21,268 bases of DNA, taken from Prevotella sp. UBA3288. Lineage in GTDB: Bacteria; Bacteroidota; Bacteroidia; Bacteroidales; Bacteroidaceae. The translations under genes and the position numbers were made by a program. Below the pieces are notes generated by a model. That model was not told the origin of the DNA, did no database searches, and saw nothing but the letters and a program-made list of their open reading frames with translations. Location: contig DETM01000007.1 of assembly GCA_002361655.1 (NCBI GenBank), positions 34,421 through 55,688 of the forward strand. Reading direction: 5' to 3'. Each line of letters begins with the position of its first letter. Within the stretch, counting starts at the first letter, position 1. Positions 6,266-14,255 of this stretch are shown in pieces.

Positions 6266-7399
6266 TTATTTTTTATAGTTTTTTGTATAGAATTGTTTTT
6301 TCACCACTTTGCCCGGGAATACCTTCTTACGGATTTGAATCTGCAACTCGGTGCCCATCTTGGCATACTGTGCATCGACCAGTGCCATACACACGCTCTT
6401 GTCGACCGACAGACAGTGATAGCCGGTAGTCACCTCACCAATGGTTTCGCCCTCCATGTTCAGCACGGGATAGCCATGCCGGGGTATAGCCTTGTCGGCC
6501 AGTTCGATACCAACTATTTTCTTTGCCGTCCCCTCAGCCTTCTGTTTCGCCAGGGCCTCCTTGCCGATAAACTCAGCCTTGTCGAGTTTGACGAACATAC
6601 CCAGCCCGGCCATGATGGGCGAGATATCCTCGCTGAGTTCGTCGCCATAGAGCGGCAGTCCCACCTCAAAGCGCAGAGTGTCGCGACAACCCAGTCCGCA
6701 GGCCTGCACACCGGCAGCAATCAGTTTGTCCCAATAATTAATAATGTACGCGCGAGAGGCATAGAGTTCGAAGCCATCCTCGCCAGTATAGCCGGTGCGG
6801 GAGAGGATACCCGCCACCTGTCCCTCACCAAGGGAGGGGAGTTCCGTCAGATAACGAGCCTCATAGAACTTCAGGTCCTTGCACGCCAGTCCCAGCACTG
6901 TCCCCATCACGTGCTCCGCCTCGGGGCCTTGGAGGGCTATCTGTCCATAGGCATCGGAGCGGTTCTGCAGGTCAATGTCAAAACCCTTGGCCTGCTGCTG
7001 CATCCACGCCCAGTCCTTTTCGATATTGGAGGCGTTGATGACGAGGAAGAAGTCCTGCTCGCCCATCTTGTAGACCAGCAGGTCGTCGACCGTTCCGCCA
7101 TCCTCGTAGCACATCATGCCGTAGAAAACTTTGCCCGCCGGGGCACCGGCAACATCGTTCGTAAAGATGTGCTGCACGTAGCGTTCGGCATCTTTGCCAC
7201 CCACGGTAACCTCGCCCATGTGGCTCACGTCGAACAGCCCCACATGTTCACGCACCGCCACATGCTCATCCGTGATGTTCGAATATTGGATAGGCATGAG
7301 GAAGCCCGCAAAGGGCGACATGAATGCTCGCAGCGACACGTGCCTGTCGTAGAGGCATGTTTTTTTTTCCCGTTCTTGTTGTTCTTGTTTGATTGCCAT
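6266..7399 (-). CDS. gcvT: glycine cleavage system T protein (aminomethyltransferase)
   Basis: The 377-residue protein transfers the methylene group from aminomethyl-lipoyl-GcvH to tetrahydrofolate, releasing ammonia. Motifs: PFAGFLMPIQYS near the N-terminus, VGLFDVSHMGE, FTNDVAG (Asp82 lies where the family has its conserved catalytic aspartate), ALQGPEAE, SRTGYTGEDGFELY, CRDTLRFEVGLPLYG and a C-terminal GEVTTGYHCLSV. Conserved sequence begins near residue 14 (CLYDRH); the first dozen residues (IKQEQQEREKK) come from a GTTCTTGTT-type duplication and may be a local extension. Residues about 187-194 (LPSLGEGQ) are encoded by a palindromic repeat just before the SRTGYTG motif. Catalytic regions are intact. 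Confidence 0.95.
   Translation of the reverse strand: MAIKQEQQEREKKTCLYDRHVSLRAFMSPFAGFLMPIQYSNITDEHVAVREHVGLFDVSHMGEVTVGGKDAERYVQHIFTNDVAGAPAGKVFYGMMCYEDGGTVDDLLVYKMGEQDFFLVINASNIEKDWAWMQQQAKGFDIDLQNRSDAYGQIALQGPEAEHVMGTVLGLACKDLKFYEARYLTELPSLGEGQVAGILSRTGYTGEDGFELYASRAYIINYWDKLIAAGVQACGLGCRDTLRFEVGLPLYGDELSEDISPIMAGLGMFVKLDKAEFIGKEALAKQKAEGTAKKIVGIELADKAIPRHGYPVLNMEGETIGEVTTGYHCLSVDKSVCMALVDAQYAKMGTELQIQIRKKVFPGKVVKKQFYTKNYKK
6819..6842. repeat. palindromic GGGAGGGG-type repeat inside gcvT
   Basis: TCCCT-CACCA-AGGGAGGGGA. On the coding strand CTCCCCTCCCTTGGTGAGG encodes LPSLGE, the same reading frame as the copy in gcvPA (PSLEEG). Confidence 0.55.
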
Positions 7400-7428
7400 A
7401 GGTATTTACATTATTACATTTCTACATT

Positions 7429-8142
7429 TTATGATTTAATATGTTCTATGAATTCCTTACGAAGGTAGTCCTGCTCCAGTTGCACGATGCCCTCCACATC
7501 GGCCGCCGTCAGCACCAGTTCGCCCTTGCAGAGCGTCTGCCGGACAAAGGTCTTGAAGTCGGCCAGGCTCATGGCTGTATGATCCCTAAGCAGCGTGATG
7601 CGCTGCCGGACGCTCTCCACGCCCTTGCGCTGCAATTTTTCGCGTGAAGGGGTGATAGCCCGCAGCATATGCTCCATGTTGGTGTCGTAGAGCATCGTGG
7701 CGTGCACGATACTCGCCCCGGGCAGATGGTAGAAGGCGGTGCCGCTCACCTTGCGGTCGCCGATCATCACGTCGTTGTGTGTCGTCCCCGTGGCCTCGAT
7801 GCCCATCCGGCGGAGCACCAGCAACAGCATGCCGATGAAGCGGTTAAAGGTCAGCGCGACATTCTCGTCCCTGCTGACATACGACATCATCACGTTGTCA
7901 CGGTCGGCATATACACAGCCGCCGCCGCTCTTCCTCCGGTACATCTCGATGCCGTGCTCGCGACAGTAGTCCACGTTCACTTCGTTCTCCATCACCTGAT
8001 GGCGCCCGAAGATGACCGTTGGCGCCACCTGCCACATAAAGAAGAGGTCGTCCTCGTCTGTGTGACGGGCAACGTATTCCTCCATAGCGAGGTAGAACGA
8101 CAAGCGTCTCTCTTCGTTTTCAGGCAGTAGCACGTATTTCAT
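7429..8142 (-). CDS. lplA: lipoate--protein ligase family protein
   Basis: This 237-residue protein belongs to the biotin/lipoate ligase family (BPL_LplA_LipB fold). Visible are the lipoyl-AMP site RRKSGGGCVY (69-78), the NDVMIGDRKVSG block (123-134, with Lys131 as the predicted catalytic lysine), the following AFY and HATMLYD. It should activate free lipoate and attach it to Lys64 of GcvH. It lacks the C-terminal accessory domain of E. coli LplA (337 residues), as do many single-domain ligases, so it may need a partner or may be a transferase; ligase versus octanoyl/lipoyl transferase cannot be settled from sequence alone. It is the first gene of the operon, about 26 bp from the predicted transcription start and 29 bp before gcvT. 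Confidence 0.88.
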   Translation of the reverse strand: MKYVLLPENEERRLSFYLAMEEYVARHTDEDDLFFMWQVAPTVIFGRHQVMENEVNVDYCREHGIEMYRRKSGGGCVYADRDNVMMSYVSRDENVALTFNRFIGMLLLVLRRMGIEATGTTHNDVMIGDRKVSGTAFYHLPGASIVHATMLYDTNMEHMLRAITPSREKLQRKGVESVRQRITLLRDHTAMSLADFKTFVRQTLCKGELVLTAADVEGIVQLEQDYLRKEFIEHIKS

Positions 8143-8175
8143 TTATGCAGACATTCAAGGTTAGCGTTCTGCCTG

Positions 8176-8207
8176 CAAATTTATGAAATATTTATGAATC
8201 GGCCAAA
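8176..8207 (-). promoter_or_regulatory. promoter of the lplA-gcvTHPAPB-lpd operon
   Basis: On the minus strand, TTTG (8207-8204), a 20-bp spacer and TAAATTTG (8183-8176) match the Bacteroidetes consensus. Initiation would fall near 8168, giving a leader of about 25 nt. I see no room for a glycine riboswitch in this leader, and no other promoter of this quality inside the operon. Confidence 0.75.
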
Positions 8208-8238
8208 GGAATAGGGAAGTTTTTTCATTTAAAGAAGA

Positions 8239-8273
8239 AAGCCCACAGTTTCCGCAGTGGAAACTATGGGCTT
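8239..8273 (-). terminator. terminator of the M16 peptidase gene
   Basis: AAGCCCA-C-AGTTTCC and GGAAACT-A-TGGGCTT pair as a 14-bp stem with a single C-A mismatch around the loop GCAGT. On the minus strand it is followed by TTCTTCTTTAAATG, a moderate T-rich tract, consistent with termination of the M16 gene 82 bp after its stop. Confidence 0.75.
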
Positions 8274-8275
8274 GG

Positions 8276-8341
8276 AGCCTTCAAACAACCGGTTTGAAGC
8301 CTTCAAACTCCTTGTTTGGAGCCTTCAATCTCCTTGTTTGG
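8276..8341. repeat. 3 x 22-bp array of CAAAC-N5-GTTTG palindromes
   Basis: Units start at 8276, 8298 and 8320, each AGCCTTCAA followed by a 15-bp hairpin core (8282-8296, 8304-8318, 8326-8340). Core loops are AACCG, TCCTT and TCCTT; the third left arm is CAATC. The array fills the space between the M16 stop codon and its terminator, so it would be in the 3' UTR. Confidence 0.85.
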
Positions 8342-8354
8342 ACAGAGCAAGCGC

Positions 8355-11168
8355 TTACTCAGAAAGCATGGTGACCTCGACGCGGTTTCCTTGTTGCAGT
8401 AGCAGGCGTGCCATCTGCTGCACGTCGGCAGCAGTCATCTGGCGCACCATGTCCTGATAGCCGGTGTCGAAGTCGGCATCGTCGTCCAGTTCGTGCCACA
8501 CGACATAGTTCCAGTAGTCGTTGGTGATAGCCATCTGGTCGTACTGTTTCAGCAGATACTCGCGCACCTTCGCCATCGAGGTGGGCTGCGGTCCGTGTTC
8601 GGCGATGATGCGAAGTTGCTGGTCGACAACGGGATTCAGTTCCTCATAGCGGTCGGGGGCGGCATTGTAGGAGATGCGCAACATGGCGTTGGGCGTCTCG
8701 TCACTCTCCAGCGAGAAGTCGACGCTCACACCATAGGTGCCACCCTTTTCCTCACGCACCGAGTCGGTATAGGCAATGCTCAGCACACGTTTCAGGAAGT
8801 CAAGCGTCAGGTCGTTCTTCGCCGTGAAAGGCACATCGGCCAGATGGAATACGCTGACATTGGCCAGCGGCGTGGCCATCTTCTTGCGGAAGACGGTGGT
8901 GCTGCTCTTATTGACAATCTGGGGCAGGTTCTCCTGATGGACCGTCGACTGCTTGCTACCGGCTGTCGGCAGCGATGCCAGATAGCGGCAGACGAGTGGA
9001 CGCAGTTCGTCGAGCGACATATTGCCGATGATGACGGTCTGGAAGTCGGCAGCATTGCTGAAGGCCTGCCTGTAGATGGCCAGGATGCGGTCATAGTCGG
9101 CCTTGGCCAGCCGTTCCTGCGACATCGGTTCCAGTCGGGGATGATGGCCGTAGAGGATGGCTGAGATAGAGTCGTTGTAGTCGACGCGCGGCGAGGCGTT
9201 GCGGTTGTTCAGGAAGGAATGGGTGCGGTGGCGCAGTGCCTCGAAGGCCGTCGAGTCACGCCGGGGCGAGGTGAAATAGAGGTAGGCCAGTTGCATCATC
9301 GTCTCAGCATCCTTGATGGAGGCACCGCCCGTGATGCTCTGCGAACGACTGCCCACGGAGGTCTGCACCCGCACGCTCTTGCCGGTGAGTTTCTTGCGCA
9401 GTGTGGTGGCATCCCACGGGCCGACACCGGCTTCGCTCACGCTGCTCGAGATGAGCGAGAACTGCGGTATGTCCTCGTTGCCGTAGCCGCTGGTGCCGCC
9501 CTCGCCCTTCATGGTCATCTGCACGGTATTGGCGCTATAGTCGGTCTGCCGCACGTAGACCTTCATGCCGTTGCTCAGGGTGAGCAGCGTGAAGCCGTGC
9601 TTCCAGGGCTGTTCGCTGACGATGGTGCCTGCCTGCGGCGCGGCCCTCAACAGTCGGTCGTCGACCTGCTCTTCCTTGTAGGGGGCATACGGCTGACGCT
9701 GTGCGGCCATGATGACATCCTCAATCTGAGCCTCGGTGGGCAGGGAGACGGTCTCCTTGTCAGGGGCATACATAATGACCACCTGGTTCTGGTCGGTGAT
9801 GAGTTGGCGGGTGGCCCGGTTCACCTCCTCGAGTGTCACCTCACGGTCGAACTTCTGCGTCAGCGCCCACTGGGTGTCGATAGAGATGAGGGGCTCGCCG
9901 GTGAGGAAGTGCTGCACGCAGAGGTTCACCAGACGGGAGTTGGTGCGGTCGTTGCGCTCGTTGTATTTCCGTTCGTTGTGGTTCAGGCGGAACTTCTTGG
10001 CACGGTCCAGTTCCTCCTGGGTAAATCCCTGCTGACGGGCCTGCTCGCAGGCTGCCACAGCACTAATCAGTCCGCCGAGAATGTTCTCCTGCTTGCAACT
10101 GACGCTCAGCGAGAAGGCTTCCTTGGTGCGGCTGAGGAAGAACGACGAGACACGCCCCGTGGCACTCTGGAACGGGGGGACGGCCTGCTGCTTCAGTCCG
10201 GCCAGACGGTCGTTGAGCATATAGCCGATCAGTTGGTCCACATAGTCGCCACGCAGATAGGCCTCGTTGTTCTTCTGGTCGTCGGGCGTTGCATCGCGCT
10301 TCATGTAGAGGTGGCAGAGCACGATGGGCTGTTCGGCATCCTTCTCTATGTCGACTATCATGCGCTCATTGTCGCTGACGGGATAGTAGACACGCTCGGC
10401 AGCATTCTTCGGCATGGGTATCGGACCGAACATCTTCTTGATCTTCTTCTCAATCTGGTCTACATCGACATCGCCCACCACGATGACGCCCTGCAGGTCG
10501 GGACGATACCACTTATGATAGTAGTCGCGCAGGTCCTGATAGGCGAAGTTGTCGACGATGTCCATCGAACCGATGGGCATGCAGTCCTCATACTTCGTGC
10601 CTTTGTAGACCTTAGGCATGGCCTGCTCCATCAGCCGCTGCACGGCACGCCCGGCACGGCGCGTGCGCCACTCTTCGTGGATCACGCCACGCTCCTTGTC
10701 TATCTCCTCGTCTTCCAGCAGCAGATAGTGGCTCCAGTCGTGCAGCACCAGCAGACACGAGTCGATGATGCCCTCGCGCTTTAGCGGAGCGGAGCCGATG
10801 TGGTAGACGGTCTGGTCGACGCTGGTGTAGGCGTTCAGATTGGCACCGAACTTCACACCGATGGTCTCGCACCAGGGCACAATGCCCAGACGCCCTCCCT
10901 TGCCGGGGAAATTCTTGGTACCGTTGAAGGCCATGTGTTCCAGAAAGTGGGCCAGCCCGCGCTGACGGGGCTCTTCCTGGATGGAGCCTACGCGCTGGGC
11001 AATGTAGAAGTCGGCCAGCCCGGGCTCCTTTGCGTTGTGGCGGATGTAGTAGGTCAAGCCGTTTTTCAGTTTTCCCATACGTACCTCCGGGTCTTGCTGC
11101 AGGGGGGGCTGGGCACTCAGCCCGACGCTGCCCACCAGCAGCAGGAGAATCAGATTCATTCGTTTCAT
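8355..11168 (-). CDS. secreted M16 zinc metallopeptidase, PqqL/FusC-like
   Basis: The 937-residue protein has a signal peptide (about 1-19, ending LSA). Residues about 30-260 form an M16 N-terminal domain with the inverted zinc motif HFLEH (His74, Glu77, His78) and the downstream ERGVIHEEWR block, in which Glu166 is the likely third zinc ligand by alignment with pitrilysin. Flanking motifs HMAFNGTKNFPG and NAYTSVDQTVY closely resemble E. coli PqqL (931 residues), and the total length agrees. The second half repeats the M16 fold without HxxEH, as usual for the non-catalytic half. It should be a periplasmic clamshell protease that degrades peptides or small unfolded proteins. It is divergent from the TonB receptor gene across 129 bp, with mirror-image promoters. 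In Pectobacterium and E. coli, M16 proteases of this type (FusC, PqqL) are encoded next to TonB-dependent receptors. Confidence 0.9.
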   Translation of the reverse strand: MKRMNLILLLLVGSVGLSAQPPLQQDPEVRMGKLKNGLTYYIRHNAKEPGLADFYIAQRVGSIQEEPRQRGLAHFLEHMAFNGTKNFPGKGGRLGIVPWCETIGVKFGANLNAYTSVDQTVYHIGSAPLKREGIIDSCLLVLHDWSHYLLLEDEEIDKERGVIHEEWRTRRAGRAVQRLMEQAMPKVYKGTKYEDCMPIGSMDIVDNFAYQDLRDYYHKWYRPDLQGVIVVGDVDVDQIEKKIKKMFGPIPMPKNAAERVYYPVSDNERMIVDIEKDAEQPIVLCHLYMKRDATPDDQKNNEAYLRGDYVDQLIGYMLNDRLAGLKQQAVPPFQSATGRVSSFFLSRTKEAFSLSVSCKQENILGGLISAVAACEQARQQGFTQEELDRAKKFRLNHNERKYNERNDRTNSRLVNLCVQHFLTGEPLISIDTQWALTQKFDREVTLEEVNRATRQLITDQNQVVIMYAPDKETVSLPTEAQIEDVIMAAQRQPYAPYKEEQVDDRLLRAAPQAGTIVSEQPWKHGFTLLTLSNGMKVYVRQTDYSANTVQMTMKGEGGTSGYGNEDIPQFSLISSSVSEAGVGPWDATTLRKKLTGKSVRVQTSVGSRSQSITGGASIKDAETMMQLAYLYFTSPRRDSTAFEALRHRTHSFLNNRNASPRVDYNDSISAILYGHHPRLEPMSQERLAKADYDRILAIYRQAFSNAADFQTVIIGNMSLDELRPLVCRYLASLPTAGSKQSTVHQENLPQIVNKSSTTVFRKKMATPLANVSVFHLADVPFTAKNDLTLDFLKRVLSIAYTDSVREEKGGTYGVSVDFSLESDETPNAMLRISYNAAPDRYEELNPVVDQQLRIIAEHGPQPTSMAKVREYLLKQYDQMAITNDYWNYVVWHELDDDADFDTGYQDMVRQMTAADVQQMARLLLQQGNRVEVTMLSE

Positions 11169-11195
11169 GTCTTTTCCTTATATAAGTTACGGGTG

Positions 11196-11227
11196 CAAAG
11201 TTACGAAGAACGCATCAAAATACCAAA
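11196..11227 (-). promoter_or_regulatory. promoter of the M16 peptidase gene
   Basis: On the minus strand, TTTG (11227-11224), 20 bp, TAACTTTG (11203-11196). The predicted start near 11190 leaves a leader of about 20 nt before the ATG. Confidence 0.75.
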
Positions 11228-11245
11228 TTCTAGGCATACTAAAAA

Positions 11246-11277
11246 TTTGGTATTTCTTCCGAAAATGAGTAACTTTG
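11246..11277 (+). promoter_or_regulatory. promoter of the TonB receptor operon
   Basis: TTTG (11246-11249), 20 bp, TAACTTTG (11270-11277), an exact mirror of the M16 promoter. The predicted start near 11283 leaves a very short leader (about 15 nt) before the ATG at 11298. Confidence 0.75.
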
Positions 11278-11297
11278 CACCCAATTATTAATAAGGT

Positions 11298-14255
11298 ATG
11301 CCAAAAATCAGAAGATACATCGTGCTCGCGGCACTGCTGGGAGCATTCGTCGTCAGCCGGGCTCAAGGCTTCCGCCTGGCAGGCAAGGTGGTCGACGCCG
11401 AGACGGGAGCACCCGTCGAGTTCGCCTCTATACGGGTGGAGGAGAACGGCTTGTGGGCCATCACCAACGACAAGGGAGAATTTACAATCAAAAACGTGAC
11501 GAAAGGCAAGAACACACTCGTCGTGCAGTGCCTGGGCTACCAGAAACGCTCCTGGCCCTGCGACATCAACCGCGACGTGGACAACATGAATCTGCGTCTC
11601 AGCCAGGGCAACCTGAAACTGGAAGGGGTGACGGTGGTGGCCAAGCGCAAGCGTGACGAGGCCACTACCTCGTACACCATCGACCGACAGACACTGGACA
11701 ACCAGCAGATTGTCAACGTGGCCGACATCGCCACACTGCTGCCCGGCGGCAAGACCGTCAACCCGTCGCTCACCGCCGACAACCGGCTGAGCCTGCGCAG
11801 CGCACAGCAGGAGAAGGGCAACGCATCGTTCGGTACGGCCATCGAGGTGGACGGCATACGCATGGACAACAATGCGCTCAGCGGCGAGACGATGGGAGCA
11901 TCGACGCGCACCATCAGTGCTTCCAACATCGAGAGCATCGAGATCGTGACGGGCATCCCCTCGGTGGAGTACGGCGACTTGTCGAACGGGGTCGTCAGGG
12001 TGAACACTCGCAAGGGCAAGTCGCCATTCATCATCGAGGGAAGCCTTAACCAGCACACACGCCAGGTGGCCGTCAACAAGGGTTTCGACCTCGGCCGCCG
12101 CTCGGGCATACTGAATGCCTCGCTGGAGCACGCACGCTCGTTCACTAATTCGGCATCGCCACACACAGCCTACCAGCGCAACATCGTGAGTCTGCACTAT
12201 ATGAACGTCTTCATGCAAGAGAGCACACCGCTGACTTTGAACATCGGACTGACCGGCAACCTGGGCGGCTACAACTCGGAGGCCGACCCCGACGAGACGA
12301 AGGACGACTACCACAAGACCCGCGACAACGCACTGCGGGCCAACTTCGACCTGCAGTGGCTGCTCAACAAGAAGTGGATCACCAACGTGCAACTGAACGC
12401 TGCCATCGCCTACAGCGACCGCAAGGCGGAGACTTACACATACACTAGCAGTGCCTCTACGCTGCCCTACCTGCACACCACCGACGAGGGCTACTTCATG
12501 GCAGGCGAGGGGCCCGTCACGCTCAGCCCCACCGGCTACTGGTATGTAACGGGATTCAACGACTCGAAACCGCTGAACTGGGCACTCAAGGCGAAGGCCG
12601 ACTGGAACCACCGCTTCGCCACTGTGGCCAACCGTTTCACGGTCGGCATCCAGTACACTGGCAGCAGCAACCGGGGCCGAGGCACTTACTACGACGACAT
12701 GGCCACGGCTCCCACCTGGCGCGAATACCGCCTCGACCGGTTGCCCACCATGCACAACCTGGGGCTCTACGCCGAGGAGAAGGTCATCATTCCCACCACG
12801 AAACGCGCTACACTGGAACTGACAGCCGGGCTGCGCGACGACATCACCATGATCAGCGGCTCCGACTATGGCACCGTCGGCAGCCTCTCGCCACGCTTCA
12901 ACGGACGCTACGTCTTCTGGCGCAACCAGCGCAAACGCTTCATCGGCAGTCTGGAGATGCACGCCGGATGGGGCAAAAGCGTCAAGTTGCCCTCGTTCCA
13001 GGTGCTCTACCCCGCCCCATCCTATACCGACCGCGAGGTGTTCGCTGCAACGAGCGACGCAAACAACCGCTCCTACCGCGCCTACCACACCACACCACAA
13101 CGGCCACTCTACAATCCCGACCTGCGCTGGCAGTACACCAACCAGACAGACCTGGGCTTCAGCATGGACATCAAGGGCACGCACATCGCCGTCTCTGGCT
13201 TCTATCACAGCACTAACCGCTCCTATATGTCGAAGACGGACTTCACCCCTTTCCAGTATCGCTACACGCCAACGGCCAACTACGACGCCATCGCAGCCGA
13301 GAACCGTCAGTTCACCATCGACCGACTGACGGGGGTCGTCACCATGAGCGATGCCACGGGGGCCGTACCGGCTATGACGCTCGACGGCACATACCGAAAG
13401 ACTTATGCCACCAGTTCCACCTTTGTCAACGCCGATGCGCCCGTCAGCCGCTACGGACTGGAGTGGACCGTCGACTTCGCACAGATCAAGCCGCTGCGCA
13501 CCACCATCCGACTGGACGGCAACTACTATTATTATAAAGGTATTGACGAGGTGCTCTTCGCCGACATCCCCCTCGGCGTCAATTCCTACCAGAGCGACGG
13601 CAGCCTCTACCAATATGTGGGCTACTACCGCGGCTCCAACGTGACGGGCACGGGCTACAGTGCCGATGCGGCCATCGCCAACGGGGCTCTGTCGAAGCAA
13701 CTGAACCAGAACATCACCGTCACGACGCACATCCCTAAGATACGCCTCATCGTCTCGCTACGGTTTGAGAGCACGCTCTACAACTACCGACGCTCGCTCA
13801 GCGAGTTCAGCAACGGCTCCCGAGGCTATATGCTCAACGAGAGCAACAGTTTCGTAGGACTGCCTTACGACGGCTCTGCCACCGACAAGTATATCGCCGT
13901 CTATCCTGACTACTACACCACATGGGACAACCCAACGGAGATGATTCCCTTCGCCGAACGCTTCCTCTGGGCTAAGGACAACGACCCCGCACTCTACAGC
14001 GACTTGGCGAAACTGGTGGTGCGCTCCAACTATGCCTACACCATGAACCCCAACCGCCTGTCGGCCTACTACTCGGCCAACCTCAGCGTGACGAAGGAAA
14101 TAGGCGACCACATCGCGCTGTCGTTCTATGCCAACAACTTCTTCAACACCATGCGGCGCGTGCACTCCTCGCAGACGGATCTCGACACATCGCTCTTCGG
14201 CAGCAGTTACGTGCCTAGTTATTATTACGGACTCTCACTCAGACTAAAGATATGA
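11298..14255 (+). CDS. TonB-dependent outer-membrane receptor
   Basis: The 985-residue protein starts with a signal peptide (1-22, SRA before Gln23). A carboxypeptidase-regulatory-like domain follows at about 26-110 (GKVVDAETGAPVEFASIRV, DKGEFTIKNV). A plug domain spans about 115-245 (QQIVNVADIATLLPGG, AIEVDGIRMDNNAL, SIEIVTGIPSVEYGDLSNGV), and a long aromatic-rich beta-barrel ends in YYYGLSLRLKI, a typical barrel C-terminus. It should import a ligand across the outer membrane using TonB energy. It is not paired with SusD. Instead it is followed, with ATGA overlap, by a DUF4876-like lipoprotein and then a DUF6850-like barrel. Codons are GC-rich and uniform with the neighbours. The ligand is unknown; the adjacent M16 protease makes a peptide or protein ligand plausible. 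Confidence 0.93.
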   Translation: MPKIRRYIVLAALLGAFVVSRAQGFRLAGKVVDAETGAPVEFASIRVEENGLWAITNDKGEFTIKNVTKGKNTLVVQCLGYQKRSWPCDINRDVDNMNLRLSQGNLKLEGVTVVAKRKRDEATTSYTIDRQTLDNQQIVNVADIATLLPGGKTVNPSLTADNRLSLRSAQQEKGNASFGTAIEVDGIRMDNNALSGETMGASTRTISASNIESIEIVTGIPSVEYGDLSNGVVRVNTRKGKSPFIIEGSLNQHTRQVAVNKGFDLGRRSGILNASLEHARSFTNSASPHTAYQRNIVSLHYMNVFMQESTPLTLNIGLTGNLGGYNSEADPDETKDDYHKTRDNALRANFDLQWLLNKKWITNVQLNAAIAYSDRKAETYTYTSSASTLPYLHTTDEGYFMAGEGPVTLSPTGYWYVTGFNDSKPLNWALKAKADWNHRFATVANRFTVGIQYTGSSNRGRGTYYDDMATAPTWREYRLDRLPTMHNLGLYAEEKVIIPTTKRATLELTAGLRDDITMISGSDYGTVGSLSPRFNGRYVFWRNQRKRFIGSLEMHAGWGKSVKLPSFQVLYPAPSYTDREVFAATSDANNRSYRAYHTTPQRPLYNPDLRWQYTNQTDLGFSMDIKGTHIAVSGFYHSTNRSYMSKTDFTPFQYRYTPTANYDAIAAENRQFTIDRLTGVVTMSDATGAVPAMTLDGTYRKTYATSSTFVNADAPVSRYGLEWTVDFAQIKPLRTTIRLDGNYYYYKGIDEVLFADIPLGVNSYQSDGSLYQYVGYYRGSNVTGTGYSADAAIANGALSKQLNQNITVTTHIPKIRLIVSLRFESTLYNYRRSLSEFSNGSRGYMLNESNSFVGLPYDGSATDKYIAVYPDYYTTWDNPTEMIPFAERFLWAKDNDPALYSDLAKLVVRSNYAYTMNPNRLSAYYSANLSVTKEIGDHIALSFYANNFFNTMRRVHSSQTDLDTSLFGSSYVPSYYYGLSLRLKI

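Larger units (their letters stand above)
11191..11282. promoter_or_regulatory. nested palindromic divergent promoter region
   Basis: Two inverted repeats share one centre (11236.5): an outer perfect 14-bp pair GGGTGCAAAGTTAC (11191-11204) / GTAACTTTGCACCC (11269-11282), and an inner perfect 10-bp pair ATACCAAATT (11220-11229) / AATTTGGTAT (11244-11253). The outer arms hold the two -7 boxes and the inner arms the two -33 boxes. Confidence 0.85.

Noticed and set aside
8143..8175. Glycine riboswitch ahead of the glycine cleavage operon
   Set aside because: The predicted leader is only about 25 nt, far too short for the aptamer, and no conserved glycine-riboswitch core is visible.
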